Shown here: positions 1 to 8,641 of the stretch, in pieces
Numbering within the stretch: position 1 is the stretch's first letter
Layout: the number at the start of each line of letters is the position of its first letter
Source: Bacteroidota bacterium
GTDB lineage: Bacteria > Bacteroidota > Bacteroidia > AKYH767-A > JABDAW01
Direction: 5' to 3'
NCBI GenBank assembly: GCA_013288905.1
Contig: JABDAW010000008.1
Location: forward strand, 1-39,675
Length of the DNA stretch: 39,675 nt
The notes under the pieces: model-generated
The model's input: only the letters and a program-made list of their open reading frames with translations
What the model was told of the DNA's origin: nothing
Database searches by the model: none
Position numbers and translations under genes: made by a program

Positions 1-24
1 TAAAATGATGATAAAACCAATTGA

Positions 25-87
25 CAATTGACAATGGATAATTGACATCATGTGGAATGTCAATTGTCAATTATCCATTGTCAATTG
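25..87. terminator. Perfect 23-bp inverted repeat overlapping the 3' end of lpxB
   Basis: CAATTGACAATGGATAATTGACA (25-47) and its reverse complement TGTCAATTATCCATTGTCAATTG (65-87); the right arm encodes the last lpxB codons and stop. Confidence 0.6.
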
Positions 88-1195
88 CTTCAAACATCTT
101 GGTGGCAATGCTTTTGGAGGCACCATTGATGCCAAGTTTATTCTTTAATTCCTGGTAATCTTTGAATAGATTGGTGCGCTTTTCTTTGTCGAATAACAGG
201 GCATTGAGTTCCTTGCGAATGTTGTCCGCCGTCATGTCATCTTGAATTAATTCCTTCACCACTTCCCTGTCCATTATCAGGTTCACCAAGGAAATATACT
301 TCACCTTCGCAACCCTCTTGGCAATGGAATAGGAGAGCGCATTCGCCTTATAACACACGACTTCAGGGGTGTCGAGCAAGGCAGCCTCCAAGGTCGAAGT
401 ACCTGATTTCACGATGGCTGCATCGCTGTTTTTTAGAATGGAATAGGTCTGATTGAAGAGGATTTTCACATCCCTTCCGCCCGCGAATTGCCGGTAATAT
501 TCCTGTGGAATGGAAGTCGCACCGGCAACGATTACCTGGTATTCTTTATAACTATCACAAGCCTCCAGCATGATCGGAAACATGCGCGAAATCTCTTGTT
601 TGCGGCTGCCGGGAAGGATTGCTATGATGGGTTTATCATTCAGATGGTGGGCTTTTCGCCAGGTAGTATCATCAGGATTATTCTTCTTCCAATCATTAAT
701 ACCATCCGTCAAAGGATGCCCTGCATACTCGACTTTGTAATCATGTTTTGCATAGAATTCTTTCTCGAATGGAAGGATGACAAAGAGCTTGTCCACATAC
801 TTCTTGATAGTCTTTACACGGCTTTCATGCCATGCCCACACAGACGGCGAGATGTAGTAAAACACCTTGAATCCCTTCATCTTTGCGAACTCCGCAATCC
901 TTAAATTGAAGCCCGGATAATCAACCAATATCAAGACATCAGGCTTGAATTCAAGGATGTCTTTCTTGCAGAATTTAATGTTGGAGAGAATGGTTTTAAG
1001 ATTCAAAAGCACCTCCGCAAAACCCATGAAGGCAAGGTCTTTGTAATGCTTCACAATCGTTGCGCCCTGTGCCTTCATCAAGTCTCCACCCCAACAATGA
1101 AAGGTGGCATGCTTATCTAATAATTTAAGTTCTTTGATAAGATTCGAAGCGTGTAAATCTCCCGAAGCCTCACCAGCAATGATGTAATATTTCAT
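71..1195 (-). CDS. lpxB: Lipid-A-disaccharide synthase
   Basis: N-terminus MKYYIIAGEASGDLHASNLIKEL and internal GHPLTD / LPGSRKQEI / KSGTSTLEAALL motifs typical of LpxB; adjacent to surE. Confidence 0.97.
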   Translation of the reverse strand: MKYYIIAGEASGDLHASNLIKELKLLDKHATFHCWGGDLMKAQGATIVKHYKDLAFMGFAEVLLNLKTILSNIKFCKKDILEFKPDVLILVDYPGFNLRIAEFAKMKGFKVFYYISPSVWAWHESRVKTIKKYVDKLFVILPFEKEFYAKHDYKVEYAGHPLTDGINDWKKNNPDDTTWRKAHHLNDKPIIAILPGSRKQEISRMFPIMLEACDSYKEYQVIVAGATSIPQEYYRQFAGGRDVKILFNQTYSILKNSDAAIVKSGTSTLEAALLDTPEVVCYKANALSYSIAKRVAKVKYISLVNLIMDREVVKELIQDDMTADNIRKELNALLFDKEKRTNLFKDYQELKNKLGINGASKSIATKMFEAIDNG

Positions 1196-1221
1196 GCTTT
1201 GATTAAACGTTTTTTAAGAAA

Positions 1222-1515
1222 TTAAATAACTCCGACCTTAGCAAGAAGAATGATGCCTGCATAGATGAAAGTGGCGAATAATACACCACGAGATGATTGA
1301 TAATATTCCTTCTGAAGAAACAAAAAGAAGACACCAAGATTGATGATCAGACTCAAGCTTAGTGCAGGCGATATTAATTTGTAAACGATGATGTGGCTAA
1401 GGTATTCGCTCAACTTCATCTCGTGGAATTGCATCAACCAATAAACAAGAATAGCTATGAATGGAGCAAGCATTCCACATATCAATCCGAATATCATTGA
1501 GTCTTTTTTAATCAT
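1222..1515 (-). CDS. Small integral membrane protein, unknown function
   Basis: 97-aa ORF with about 3 hydrophobic segments, between surE and lpxB on the same strand. Confidence 0.75.
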   Translation of the reverse strand: MIKKDSMIFGLICGMLAPFIAILVYWLMQFHEMKLSEYLSHIIVYKLISPALSLSLIINLGVFFLFLQKEYYQSSRGVLFATFIYAGIILLAKVGVI

Positions 1516-1555
1516 ATCAAAATCGTAATTCCTAATTCGTAATTCCTAATTGATT

Positions 1556-2335
1556 CTAAAGTTCCCAGTTGTTCAGAAAAGGAATTGCATGATGGGCAGT
1601 GAAATCAAACTGCACGGGGCATATCGAAACATAGCCATTCGCAAGTGCCCATTCATCAGTATCCTCGCCATGATCATAGTTCTTGAACTTTCCGGTAAGC
1701 CAATAGTAACTACGATTATAAGGATCCTTTCGCTCATCAAATTCTTCTTCCCATTTTGCAATTGCCTGGCGACAAATTTTGATTCCTTTTATCTCCTTTT
1801 CAGAAAGTTTAGGAATGTTGACATTCAACAAGGTTCCTTGTGGCAAACCATGTTTAAGAACATTGACAGCAATGATACCGGCGAACTTTTGTGCAGGAAC
1901 AAAGTCTGCATTCAACTCATAATTATTCAAAGAAAAACCTATGGAAGGAATGGACTCAATAGCCCCTTCCATAGCAGCAGACATGGTGCCTGAATAGATG
2001 ACATTAATAGAAGAATTCGAGCCATGATTAATACCTGAAACAAGAATATCCGGCTTGCGATGCAGTATCTTATCAATAGCTATCTTCACGCAATCCACGG
2101 GCGTTCCAGAGCATTGATAGCCTAATGATTCACCATGATAAGAAACCTTGTCAAGACGCAATGGTTTGTTGATAGTTATCGCATGACCCATACCGGATTG
2201 AGGACTATCCGGTGCAACTACAACCACCTCACCAAGAGTCTGCATTTCTTCCACCAATGCCCTAAGACCGGGGGCAGTGATACCATCATCATTGGTAACT
2301 AATATTATCGGGCGGTTAGCGGTGGTTTTAGACAT
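1556..2335 (-). CDS. surE: 5'/3'-nucleotidase SurE
   Basis: ILVTNDDGITAPGLRAL, APDSPQSGMGHAIT, CSGTPVDCV, SGINHGSN motifs. Confidence 0.97.
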   Translation of the reverse strand: MSKTTANRPIILVTNDDGITAPGLRALVEEMQTLGEVVVVAPDSPQSGMGHAITINKPLRLDKVSYHGESLGYQCSGTPVDCVKIAIDKILHRKPDILVSGINHGSNSSINVIYSGTMSAAMEGAIESIPSIGFSLNNYELNADFVPAQKFAGIIAVNVLKHGLPQGTLLNVNIPKLSEKEIKGIKICRQAIAKWEEEFDERKDPYNRSYYWLTGKFKNYDHGEDTDEWALANGYVSICPVQFDFTAHHAIPFLNNWEL

Positions 2336-2351
2336 TATATTATTAATAAAA

Positions 2352-2394
2352 GAGCCACGAATTTCACTGATTAATTCTTCGTGAAATTCGTGGC
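2352..2394. terminator. Stem-loop between desaturase gene and surE
   Basis: Perfect 14-bp arms AGCCACGAATTTCA / TGAAATTCGTGGCT, followed on the minus strand by a T-rich stretch. Confidence 0.6.
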
Positions 2395-2413
2395 TGTCTT
2401 TTCAAGTTTTGAA

Positions 2414-3421
2414 TTATTTCTCTGAATTAATTAAGTCAGTATCCGGTGTGGAAAGATCTGTCAAAGCAATCTTCCCACGCTCTTGTCTCACCACCCTTGA
2501 ATACATGGAAACATTGGGATCAAACAAGAACTTAAAGAACAATTTCGTCCATGATTTATGTGAATGCAAATTATCATAGTGCTCATGCGCCTTAGCTTTA
2601 ATCTGGGGTAATTTATTCCAGGGCACAGATGGGAAATCGTGATGCTCATTGTGATACCCGACATTCAAAGCAATCTTATTTAAGACACCATAATAACTAT
2701 AAGTCTCCTGTTCATCAGTGATTGTCAGGAAATGTTCCTGAATCCAACGTGCACCCAGTGGATGCAAGCCAATTGAAAAGAAAAGGCTTGATAAAAGATA
2801 AAAGAAAGCCTTCGGTCCAAAGAAATAAATGATAGCGATTGAGAATACTATCTGGCATAAAATATTAACCACAATCCATCCTGTCAAAGGCTTTATTTCC
2901 TTTAAGCGAGCAACCCGAACTGCCTGAAAAAAGGGGAAGAACAGCATCCACATTGCCTTACCAAATGTCGAGTTACCAATCAATTTTGCTTCCCATTCAT
3001 TAGGAAGATCGGCATCTAATTCATGGATGCCTTGGAAGGAATGATGCTTGATATGATACCTCTGAAAAGAGATGGCGCTGGGGATAATCTGTGGAAGATT
3101 TGCAAAAATTGCAGATATGGTATTCGCAGCTTTCTTCTTGAATAAAAGATTGTGGGCGCATTCATGAATCGAAACAAACAAGGCATGATCAGCGAAGGCT
3201 CCGACAAAATATGCAATCACAAAAATCAGCCACCAAGGCTGTTCTCTAAGCACTATTGCTAAACCAATTTGCAGGAATACAGCAAACATTATTATCAGAA
3301 TTGTATAAGGATTTCTCCCGATTAATTCTCTCATATCGGGATGGTCTTTCAATATGGTTTTCGTTCTTGCTCTATGCGGTTCGCGTTCATCGGAGTGCAC
3401 AAAGTCGGTCTTTTTATTCAT
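2414..3421 (-). CDS. Fatty acid desaturase of the sphingolipid delta-4 desaturase (DEGS/DES1) type
   Basis: Three His boxes HECAHN, HIKHH, HNEHH; long DEGS-like block ETYSYYGVLNKIALNVGYHNEHHDFPSVPWNKLP and N-terminal PHRARTKTILKDHPDMRELIG...NP. Confidence 0.88.
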   Translation of the reverse strand: MNKKTDFVHSDEREPHRARTKTILKDHPDMRELIGRNPYTILIIMFAVFLQIGLAIVLREQPWWLIFVIAYFVGAFADHALFVSIHECAHNLLFKKKAANTISAIFANLPQIIPSAISFQRYHIKHHSFQGIHELDADLPNEWEAKLIGNSTFGKAMWMLFFPFFQAVRVARLKEIKPLTGWIVVNILCQIVFSIAIIYFFGPKAFFYLLSSLFFSIGLHPLGARWIQEHFLTITDEQETYSYYGVLNKIALNVGYHNEHHDFPSVPWNKLPQIKAKAHEHYDNLHSHKSWTKLFFKFLFDPNVSMYSRVVRQERGKIALTDLSTPDTDLINSEK

Positions 3422-3461
3422 TATAATTAATATATTAATTGATCTTTCATTATTACGGGCT

Positions 3462-3470
3462 GCAAAGATA
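3462..3470 (-). promoter_or_regulatory. Bacteroidota -7 element for the desaturase gene
   Basis: Reverse complement reads TATCTTTGC (TAnnTTTG consensus) about 40 nt upstream of the start codon. Confidence 0.6.
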
Positions 3471-3789
3471 TAACATATTTGGGTAATGGGGATATTATTT
3501 TAAACAATCAAAATAAAAATCGACATATTAATACGAATGATAATTATTGGATATGCTTAATTCTTGTAGTTGAGATGATTTGGATTATTGATGTTGCCCG
3601 AATGAAATTAGAAGGGTGACTTTTTGACACTTTTTCGGGGAAATGTTGATGGGGTATGTTGTAATATACTATTGATTAGATTGGTTTTAAGCAAGGTGAA
3701 TGTTTGGATAATATTGCCGGTATGACAATATGGTTACCTATTAGCTAATAAAGTCAGTCATTTTAAATAATAAAAATATGTTAAATGTT

Positions 3790-3807
3790 TATTTGATATA
3801 TCAAATA
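3790..3807. promoter_or_regulatory. Candidate MarR-family operator
   Basis: Perfect 18-bp palindrome TATTTGATATATCAAATA just upstream of the -7-like TAATTTTGC (3824-3832) and the MarR gene. Confidence 0.55.
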
Positions 3808-3847
3808 TTGACAAATCATTTTGTAATTTTGCGCCATAATTATTTTT

Positions 3848-4291
3848 ATGGAGCATTTAAACGATATACTATTTTATTCGATAGATAAGTCTATCAGGAC
3901 ATACCGGCAATATGCCCAAAGGCAATTGAAGAAGGCGGGATTCACCATCACTATTGATCAATGGCTTATCATTAAAAATCTTTTGGAGAATCCTGATATT
4001 ACTCAACAGGAACTTGGCGAAAGAGTCTTTAAGGATAATGCTTCTGTCACTCGGATAATAGAATTGCTGGTGAAAGCAAAATATATTAACCGCAAAGTTT
4101 TTGCTGAAGACAGGAGAAGAACTAATTTGGTAGTAACCCCGAAAGGAGAGAAAATTATTCGTGATGTGCAGAAGATTGTGCTGAAGAACAGGGCTGTGGC
4201 TTTGAATGGGGTTTCTAAAAAGGATATGGATATAACCAAGAAAGTTCTCGAACGAATTATTAAAAACTGTAACGTCAAAAAGGAAAAGTAA
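3848..4291 (+). CDS. MarR family transcriptional regulator
   Basis: wHTH with NPDITQQELGERVFKDNASVTRIIELLVKAKYINRKVFAEDRRRTNLVVTPKG, typical MarR helix/wing. Confidence 0.93.
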   Translation: MEHLNDILFYSIDKSIRTYRQYAQRQLKKAGFTITIDQWLIIKNLLENPDITQQELGERVFKDNASVTRIIELLVKAKYINRKVFAEDRRRTNLVVTPKGEKIIRDVQKIVLKNRAVALNGVSKKDMDITKKVLERIIKNCNVKKEK

Positions 4292-4308
4292 AACAAAATA
4301 AATTAATC

Positions 4309-6738
4309 ATGAATCGTACATTATTAACTATCGTCTTTGTATTAAGCCTTAATGTTGGTTTTGCAGGGACAACAAGCAATTCAATAATAAATGGAAATGT
4401 TATTGATAAGGATAAAAATCCTTTGGAATTCGTAAATGTTACTTTGCTAAAGGCGGAGGATTCAACACTTGTGAAAGGCGTGATTACCGCGACAGACGGC
4501 AAGTTCGCGTTAGAATCTATTGTAAGCGGGAACTATTTTATTTTGATTTCTCTTGTCGGTTATGAGAAACAAATTATCAAGCCTTTCTTTATTAAGGAAG
4601 GCGAAACGCTTAATTACAGTAATGTTATGCTTAATTCAAGATCCGATTTGAAAGAGGTTACGGTTACTTCCACTCAACCATTGTATAGTCAGAAACCTGG
4701 TATGTTGGTGATGAATGTTGAAAACAGTGCCGTTAAAATCAGCGGTACTGCCTTTGATGTTGTCAGCACTGCGCCTGGTGTCAGCATTGATCAGGACGCA
4801 AATATTTCTCTTAAAGGAAAGAGCGGTGTTCAGATTTATATTGATGGAAAGCCGACTTATTTATCTGGAGATGAGTTGAAGGATTACTTGTTGACAATGC
4901 CTGCCAGCGATATTGTAAGAATTGAAATGATGACAACTCCTCCTGCAAAATATAATGCGGAGGGTAGTGCAGGAATAATAAATATTGTGACTCAACACAG
5001 CAAGAAGCAAGGCTTCAATGGCACAGTCAATGCGGGTTTCGGGCAGTATAAAGTATCTAAAGGAGAGGGTGGCTTAAACCTAAATTATGGAACTCTCAAG
5101 TATAATATTTATGGCAAATACAATATTTCTTATCCCAACAGATTGGAAAGTAAATCAGTAAACAGGGTAGTATATGACGGTGATCATACGACAGATTTCG
5201 ACCAGCAAATAACCCTGCATTTCGCACCTATAACTCAATTATTAAAAGCAGGAGCCGACTTTTATCCAAACAAAAATAGTACCTTCGGAATACGTTTTGA
5301 TGCCTCACAAAGGAATACCAATACTACCTTAAATTCGACTACCCAAATTAATAAAGTAGATTCCAATTTGGTGGATATATTACATCAGATAAACCAACTT
5401 AATGGTAGTTTTAAAAATGCAACTGTTGGTTTATATTTCAATCAAAAGCTGGACAGCACGGGCACGGAGATAAGCACTTCCGGTGATTATGTTACCTATT
5501 ACAACAGGTCGTTGGAGAAATATGATTTATATTTTCTTGATCAATCCGGCATCGAAAATGCCATACCAAGTTATCAGCGCAGCTTTCCAAATACCGATAT
5601 AGCTATCTATGCCGGGCAAGTGGATTTTACACACCCATTCGAAAAGAAATATAAAATTGATGCAGGCATTAAAAGCAGTTATGTAAAAACAAATAATAAT
5701 CTGTTGTTTGAGATACAGAATTCCACCGATCAAAATTGGGTAAACGATACCACGCGCACCAACTCTTTTATTTATACAGAGCAAATAAATGCAGCATACA
5801 TTTCTGCCTCTGCTGATTTCAACAAGTGGCAAGTACAGGCGGGTTTGCGTGCCGAACAAACCCATTCCGAAGGAAATTCTCCTACCATGCATGAGGATAA
5901 TATCAACAATTATCTACAGTTATTTCCTTCTGTTTTTGTTACTCAAAAGATCAATAACGATAACTCTTTTCAATATACTTTGGCGCGCAGAATTAACCGT
6001 CCTGCTTACGATCAGCTTAATCCTTTTTTCTTTTATGTTGACCAATATCTCTATAAAGTTGGCAATCCTTTCCTGCAACCTGAAATAGCCAATAACGTTG
6101 ATATTACGCATGATTATAAAGAATCTCTTTTCACGAGTCTTGGCGCATCGCACACCATTGGAGGCATTGCCCATGTGACCCACCTTGTAGATTCCACGGG
6201 CGTTATGCACCAAAACGTGGTCAACATGAATACCATTGACAACTACTATCTCAACTTTGTTTACTCTCATAATTTTATGAAATGGTGGATCAATGAAAGC
6301 AGCCTCAACTTCACTTATAACCACTACCTTGGCATGCTCGACGGCAATCCGATTGATAAAGGAAATCTTGTTTTGAACCTCACAGTTACCGAGACTTTTC
6401 TTATCAGCAATGGTTGGAAATTAGAGACATCCTGCTTTTATCAGTCGCCCACGGAGTACTCCATATTTCTTATAAAGCCCAGTGGCGACTTGACTTTTGG
6501 CGTTTCGAAAGCGCTCTTCAATAATAAATTGAAGTGTACGCTCAATATCAGCGATGTGTTATACACCCAGTCGCAGCGGGTGGTTGTTGATTATGAAGAC
6601 CAACATATCAACTCTACCTACAACTTCGACACCCGTTATGTGTACCTGCGCATGCGTTACAATTTTGGCAAACAGGAATCCGCCAAGAAGCCAGATTTTA
6701 AGAACGCTGCCGATGATTTGCAGCATAGAGTAGGGTAG
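4309..6738 (+). CDS. Outer membrane beta-barrel receptor (TonB-dependent receptor-like, carboxypeptidase-regulatory-like N-domain)
   Basis: Signal peptide, GNVIDKDKNPLEFVNVTLLKAEDSTLVKG Ig-like domain, plug region VQIYIDGKPTYLSGDELKDYL...IEMMTTPPAKYNAEGSAGIINIVT; 17 nt downstream of marR. Confidence 0.93.
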   Translation: MNRTLLTIVFVLSLNVGFAGTTSNSIINGNVIDKDKNPLEFVNVTLLKAEDSTLVKGVITATDGKFALESIVSGNYFILISLVGYEKQIIKPFFIKEGETLNYSNVMLNSRSDLKEVTVTSTQPLYSQKPGMLVMNVENSAVKISGTAFDVVSTAPGVSIDQDANISLKGKSGVQIYIDGKPTYLSGDELKDYLLTMPASDIVRIEMMTTPPAKYNAEGSAGIINIVTQHSKKQGFNGTVNAGFGQYKVSKGEGGLNLNYGTLKYNIYGKYNISYPNRLESKSVNRVVYDGDHTTDFDQQITLHFAPITQLLKAGADFYPNKNSTFGIRFDASQRNTNTTLNSTTQINKVDSNLVDILHQINQLNGSFKNATVGLYFNQKLDSTGTEISTSGDYVTYYNRSLEKYDLYFLDQSGIENAIPSYQRSFPNTDIAIYAGQVDFTHPFEKKYKIDAGIKSSYVKTNNNLLFEIQNSTDQNWVNDTTRTNSFIYTEQINAAYISASADFNKWQVQAGLRAEQTHSEGNSPTMHEDNINNYLQLFPSVFVTQKINNDNSFQYTLARRINRPAYDQLNPFFFYVDQYLYKVGNPFLQPEIANNVDITHDYKESLFTSLGASHTIGGIAHVTHLVDSTGVMHQNVVNMNTIDNYYLNFVYSHNFMKWWINESSLNFTYNHYLGMLDGNPIDKGNLVLNLTVTETFLISNGWKLETSCFYQSPTEYSIFLIKPSGDLTFGVSKALFNNKLKCTLNISDVLYTQSQRVVVDYEDQHINSTYNFDTRYVYLRMRYNFGKQESAKKPDFKNAADDLQHRVG

Positions 6739-6903
6739 AATTCCTTGCTTGCTAAAATTCACGAGGTGTAGTATTTGAAGTTTCATCATCGTTTTGTTGT
6801 TGCGCCTGAAAAGTCGCAATCACAAGACGATGAAAAAAAACTGATATGGGAATTATGTAAGTCTTTTAAAGAATTATGTAACACTCACCCTTTCAAAAGG
6901 CAG

Positions 6904-6912
6904 TAATTTTGC
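6904..6912 (+). promoter_or_regulatory. Bacteroidota -7 element
   Basis: TAATTTTGC about 50 nt upstream of the ATG at 6961. Confidence 0.5.
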
Positions 6913-6960
6913 AGCCTGAAAAATCAGATAAAATAGTAAAACAATTTAATAAAATTAAAA

Positions 6961-7217
6961 TGGAAAAGAAAATCAAAGAAAAAGAAGTCGAAGAAGAATT
7001 CTACATCACAGATGAAGAAACTGAAAAGAATGAAAGTATTTATGAGAAAAAATGGAATAAACTTATTCCAAAAATCATCAAGGCTTATCCCAGCCTTACT
7101 AAAGATGACCTGTTGCACCGAGAAGGCAGTGGTCATAAACGCTGGGAATTAATGATGAAGAAAACAGGTCTTTCGCATAACGACCTCGAAAAATTCCTTA
7201 ATTCGCTTGAACAATAA
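6961..7217 (+). CDS. Small charged hypothetical protein
   Basis: The supplied ORF starts at a TTG (6909); ATG at 6961 gives 85 aa preceded by a promoter-like TAATTTTGC. Confidence 0.65.
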
Positions 7218-7240
7218 TAATTAAATAAATATAAAAAAAT

Positions 7241-7942
7241 ATGAAAACAATAAAATCATTGGAGGGAATGAAAACACTTGAGTTTTTTGACCTCAACGAT
7301 CAGTCCTATTTAAGATGTACTGATTACAAAAACAGGAAATACATCATCCTGATGAGCACCCCTGCCGCTATCCACATTCTAACTGCGGCATTAAAAATCA
7401 AAAGTAATGACCGGAATCGCGGAGTAAAGGCAAGGGCTGTCGTATTGAAATTCTCTACCAGCACGTGGGTTTCCGTACCTATCGGCACCGTTACTGCCAT
7501 ATTGGCTTTAATTGATGCCTTTAATGCAGCTATCGGAGTTGCGAAAACGCCAACTTGGAATGCGGTTAACACAGCTTTGAAGGCTGTAATGGGTACGTTC
7601 TCCGCAGCAATGGGTTTGAATCCGGTACACGCGGAGGAAATTTGTGTCAGCGGAGGATTTTTTGTAAAGGGAGTGGGGATAAAACAGAAAAACATCTTTG
7701 GTCTTTTCCAGGATACTACTTCCGGGAGTTTTCACTGTATCGGTGATGTTTTGAATGTTGGTTGTATCCACGAATGGAAGTTGGGCAGTAGTGGTACAGT
7801 CTTAGTCATGCAGCGAGCCACTCAAAATGCTTTTAAACAATTTAGCGGGCTTGCTCCAGGAAGGTATTGGGTGTCACATCAGTGTATCAATGACAATGGA
7901 ACAAATGGTGTATTGCGGACCTTGTTCATTGATTTGATTTAA
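7241..7942 (+). CDS. Hypothetical protein, unknown function
   Basis: 233-aa ORF with ATG, 23 nt after the upstream gene. Confidence 0.75.
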   Translation: MKTIKSLEGMKTLEFFDLNDQSYLRCTDYKNRKYIILMSTPAAIHILTAALKIKSNDRNRGVKARAVVLKFSTSTWVSVPIGTVTAILALIDAFNAAIGVAKTPTWNAVNTALKAVMGTFSAAMGLNPVHAEEICVSGGFFVKGVGIKQKNIFGLFQDTTSGSFHCIGDVLNVGCIHEWKLGSSGTVLVMQRATQNAFKQFSGLAPGRYWVSHQCINDNGTNGVLRTLFIDLI

Positions 7943-8023
7943 GGGTATAAGGTATAGGGATATAGAGGTATAAGGATATTAGGTATAAAAATTACCTATA
8001 TACCTTTATACCCTATACCCTTA
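7940..8023. repeat. Imperfect inverted repeat made of GGTATAGGG/GGTATAAGG motifs, possible terminator
   Basis: TTAAGGGTATAAGGTATAGGG...CCCTATACCCTTA; related GGTATAGGG motifs after the sirtuin gene (about 24872-24900). Confidence 0.55.
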
Positions 8024-8069
8024 TTCCTGAAACTTAACTATTCAGCTTTAGAAAATATACTAATAGCTC

Positions 8070-8386
8070 AAGCCATTAGGACATTATATCAGCAACAAAA
8101 GGCATCATCTTTAGCAAATATGGCATGTACAGAGCATAATGATATGCTTACTCAAGTAATTGTATTGCTTACTAAGGCAAGTAGGTATACTTGCTAAGGC
8201 AAGTAAGACATTTGCTAAGGCAAATAAGACATTTGCTAAGGTAAGTAGGTATACTTGCTAAGGCAAGTAGGGTTACTTGCTAAGGCAAGCAGGTATACTT
8301 GCTAAGGCAAGGAACATATTTGCTAAGGCAAGGAAGACATTTACCACGGTAAGTAAGTAATTATCTACAGTAAGCAGGTCATTACC
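8070..8386. repeat. 21/22-bp period tandem array 1 with internal dyads
   Basis: About 15 units; core unit TTGCTAAGGCAAGTAGGTATAC / TTGCTAAGGCAAGTAAGACAT; degenerate units on both sides keep the 21-nt spacing. Confidence 0.85.
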
Positions 8387-8641
8387 GAAAGCCGCGATGC
8401 TTTTTTCTTTAATAACAAGTGTTGGTGGGAGTGTGGAAAGTTGCGTGGATAGAGGGGATTGAGGCGGGTAAGGGTGAAATAGAGGAGAAAGAAGGATTGA
8501 AGGGGAAGTGTTTGAAATGTTCCATTTGTTTTGTTTCTAAAGTAATTTATGTAATTTTGGCAACTGAAAATGAAATCCTAAAGTTGGCATAATGTTTGTT
8601 TCTTTCTATGTTCTTAAACAAATTCTAAAAACTAATACAAA

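Noticed and set aside
488-904. Antisense ORFs within lpxB, surE, the receptor, kinase and kelch genes
   Set aside because: They lie wholly inside confidently identified genes on the opposite strand, with compositions lacking recognisable domains; typical shadow ORFs.
1530-1556. Short repeat TCGTAATTCCTAATTCGTAATTCCTAATT
   Set aside because: A short AT-rich direct repeat in an intergenic gap with no further structure; similar motifs at 35355-35415 look like a simple terminator-type hairpin.
8165-8370. CRISPR array
   Set aside because: Units are contiguous 21/22-mers without unique spacers, and no cas genes are in the window.
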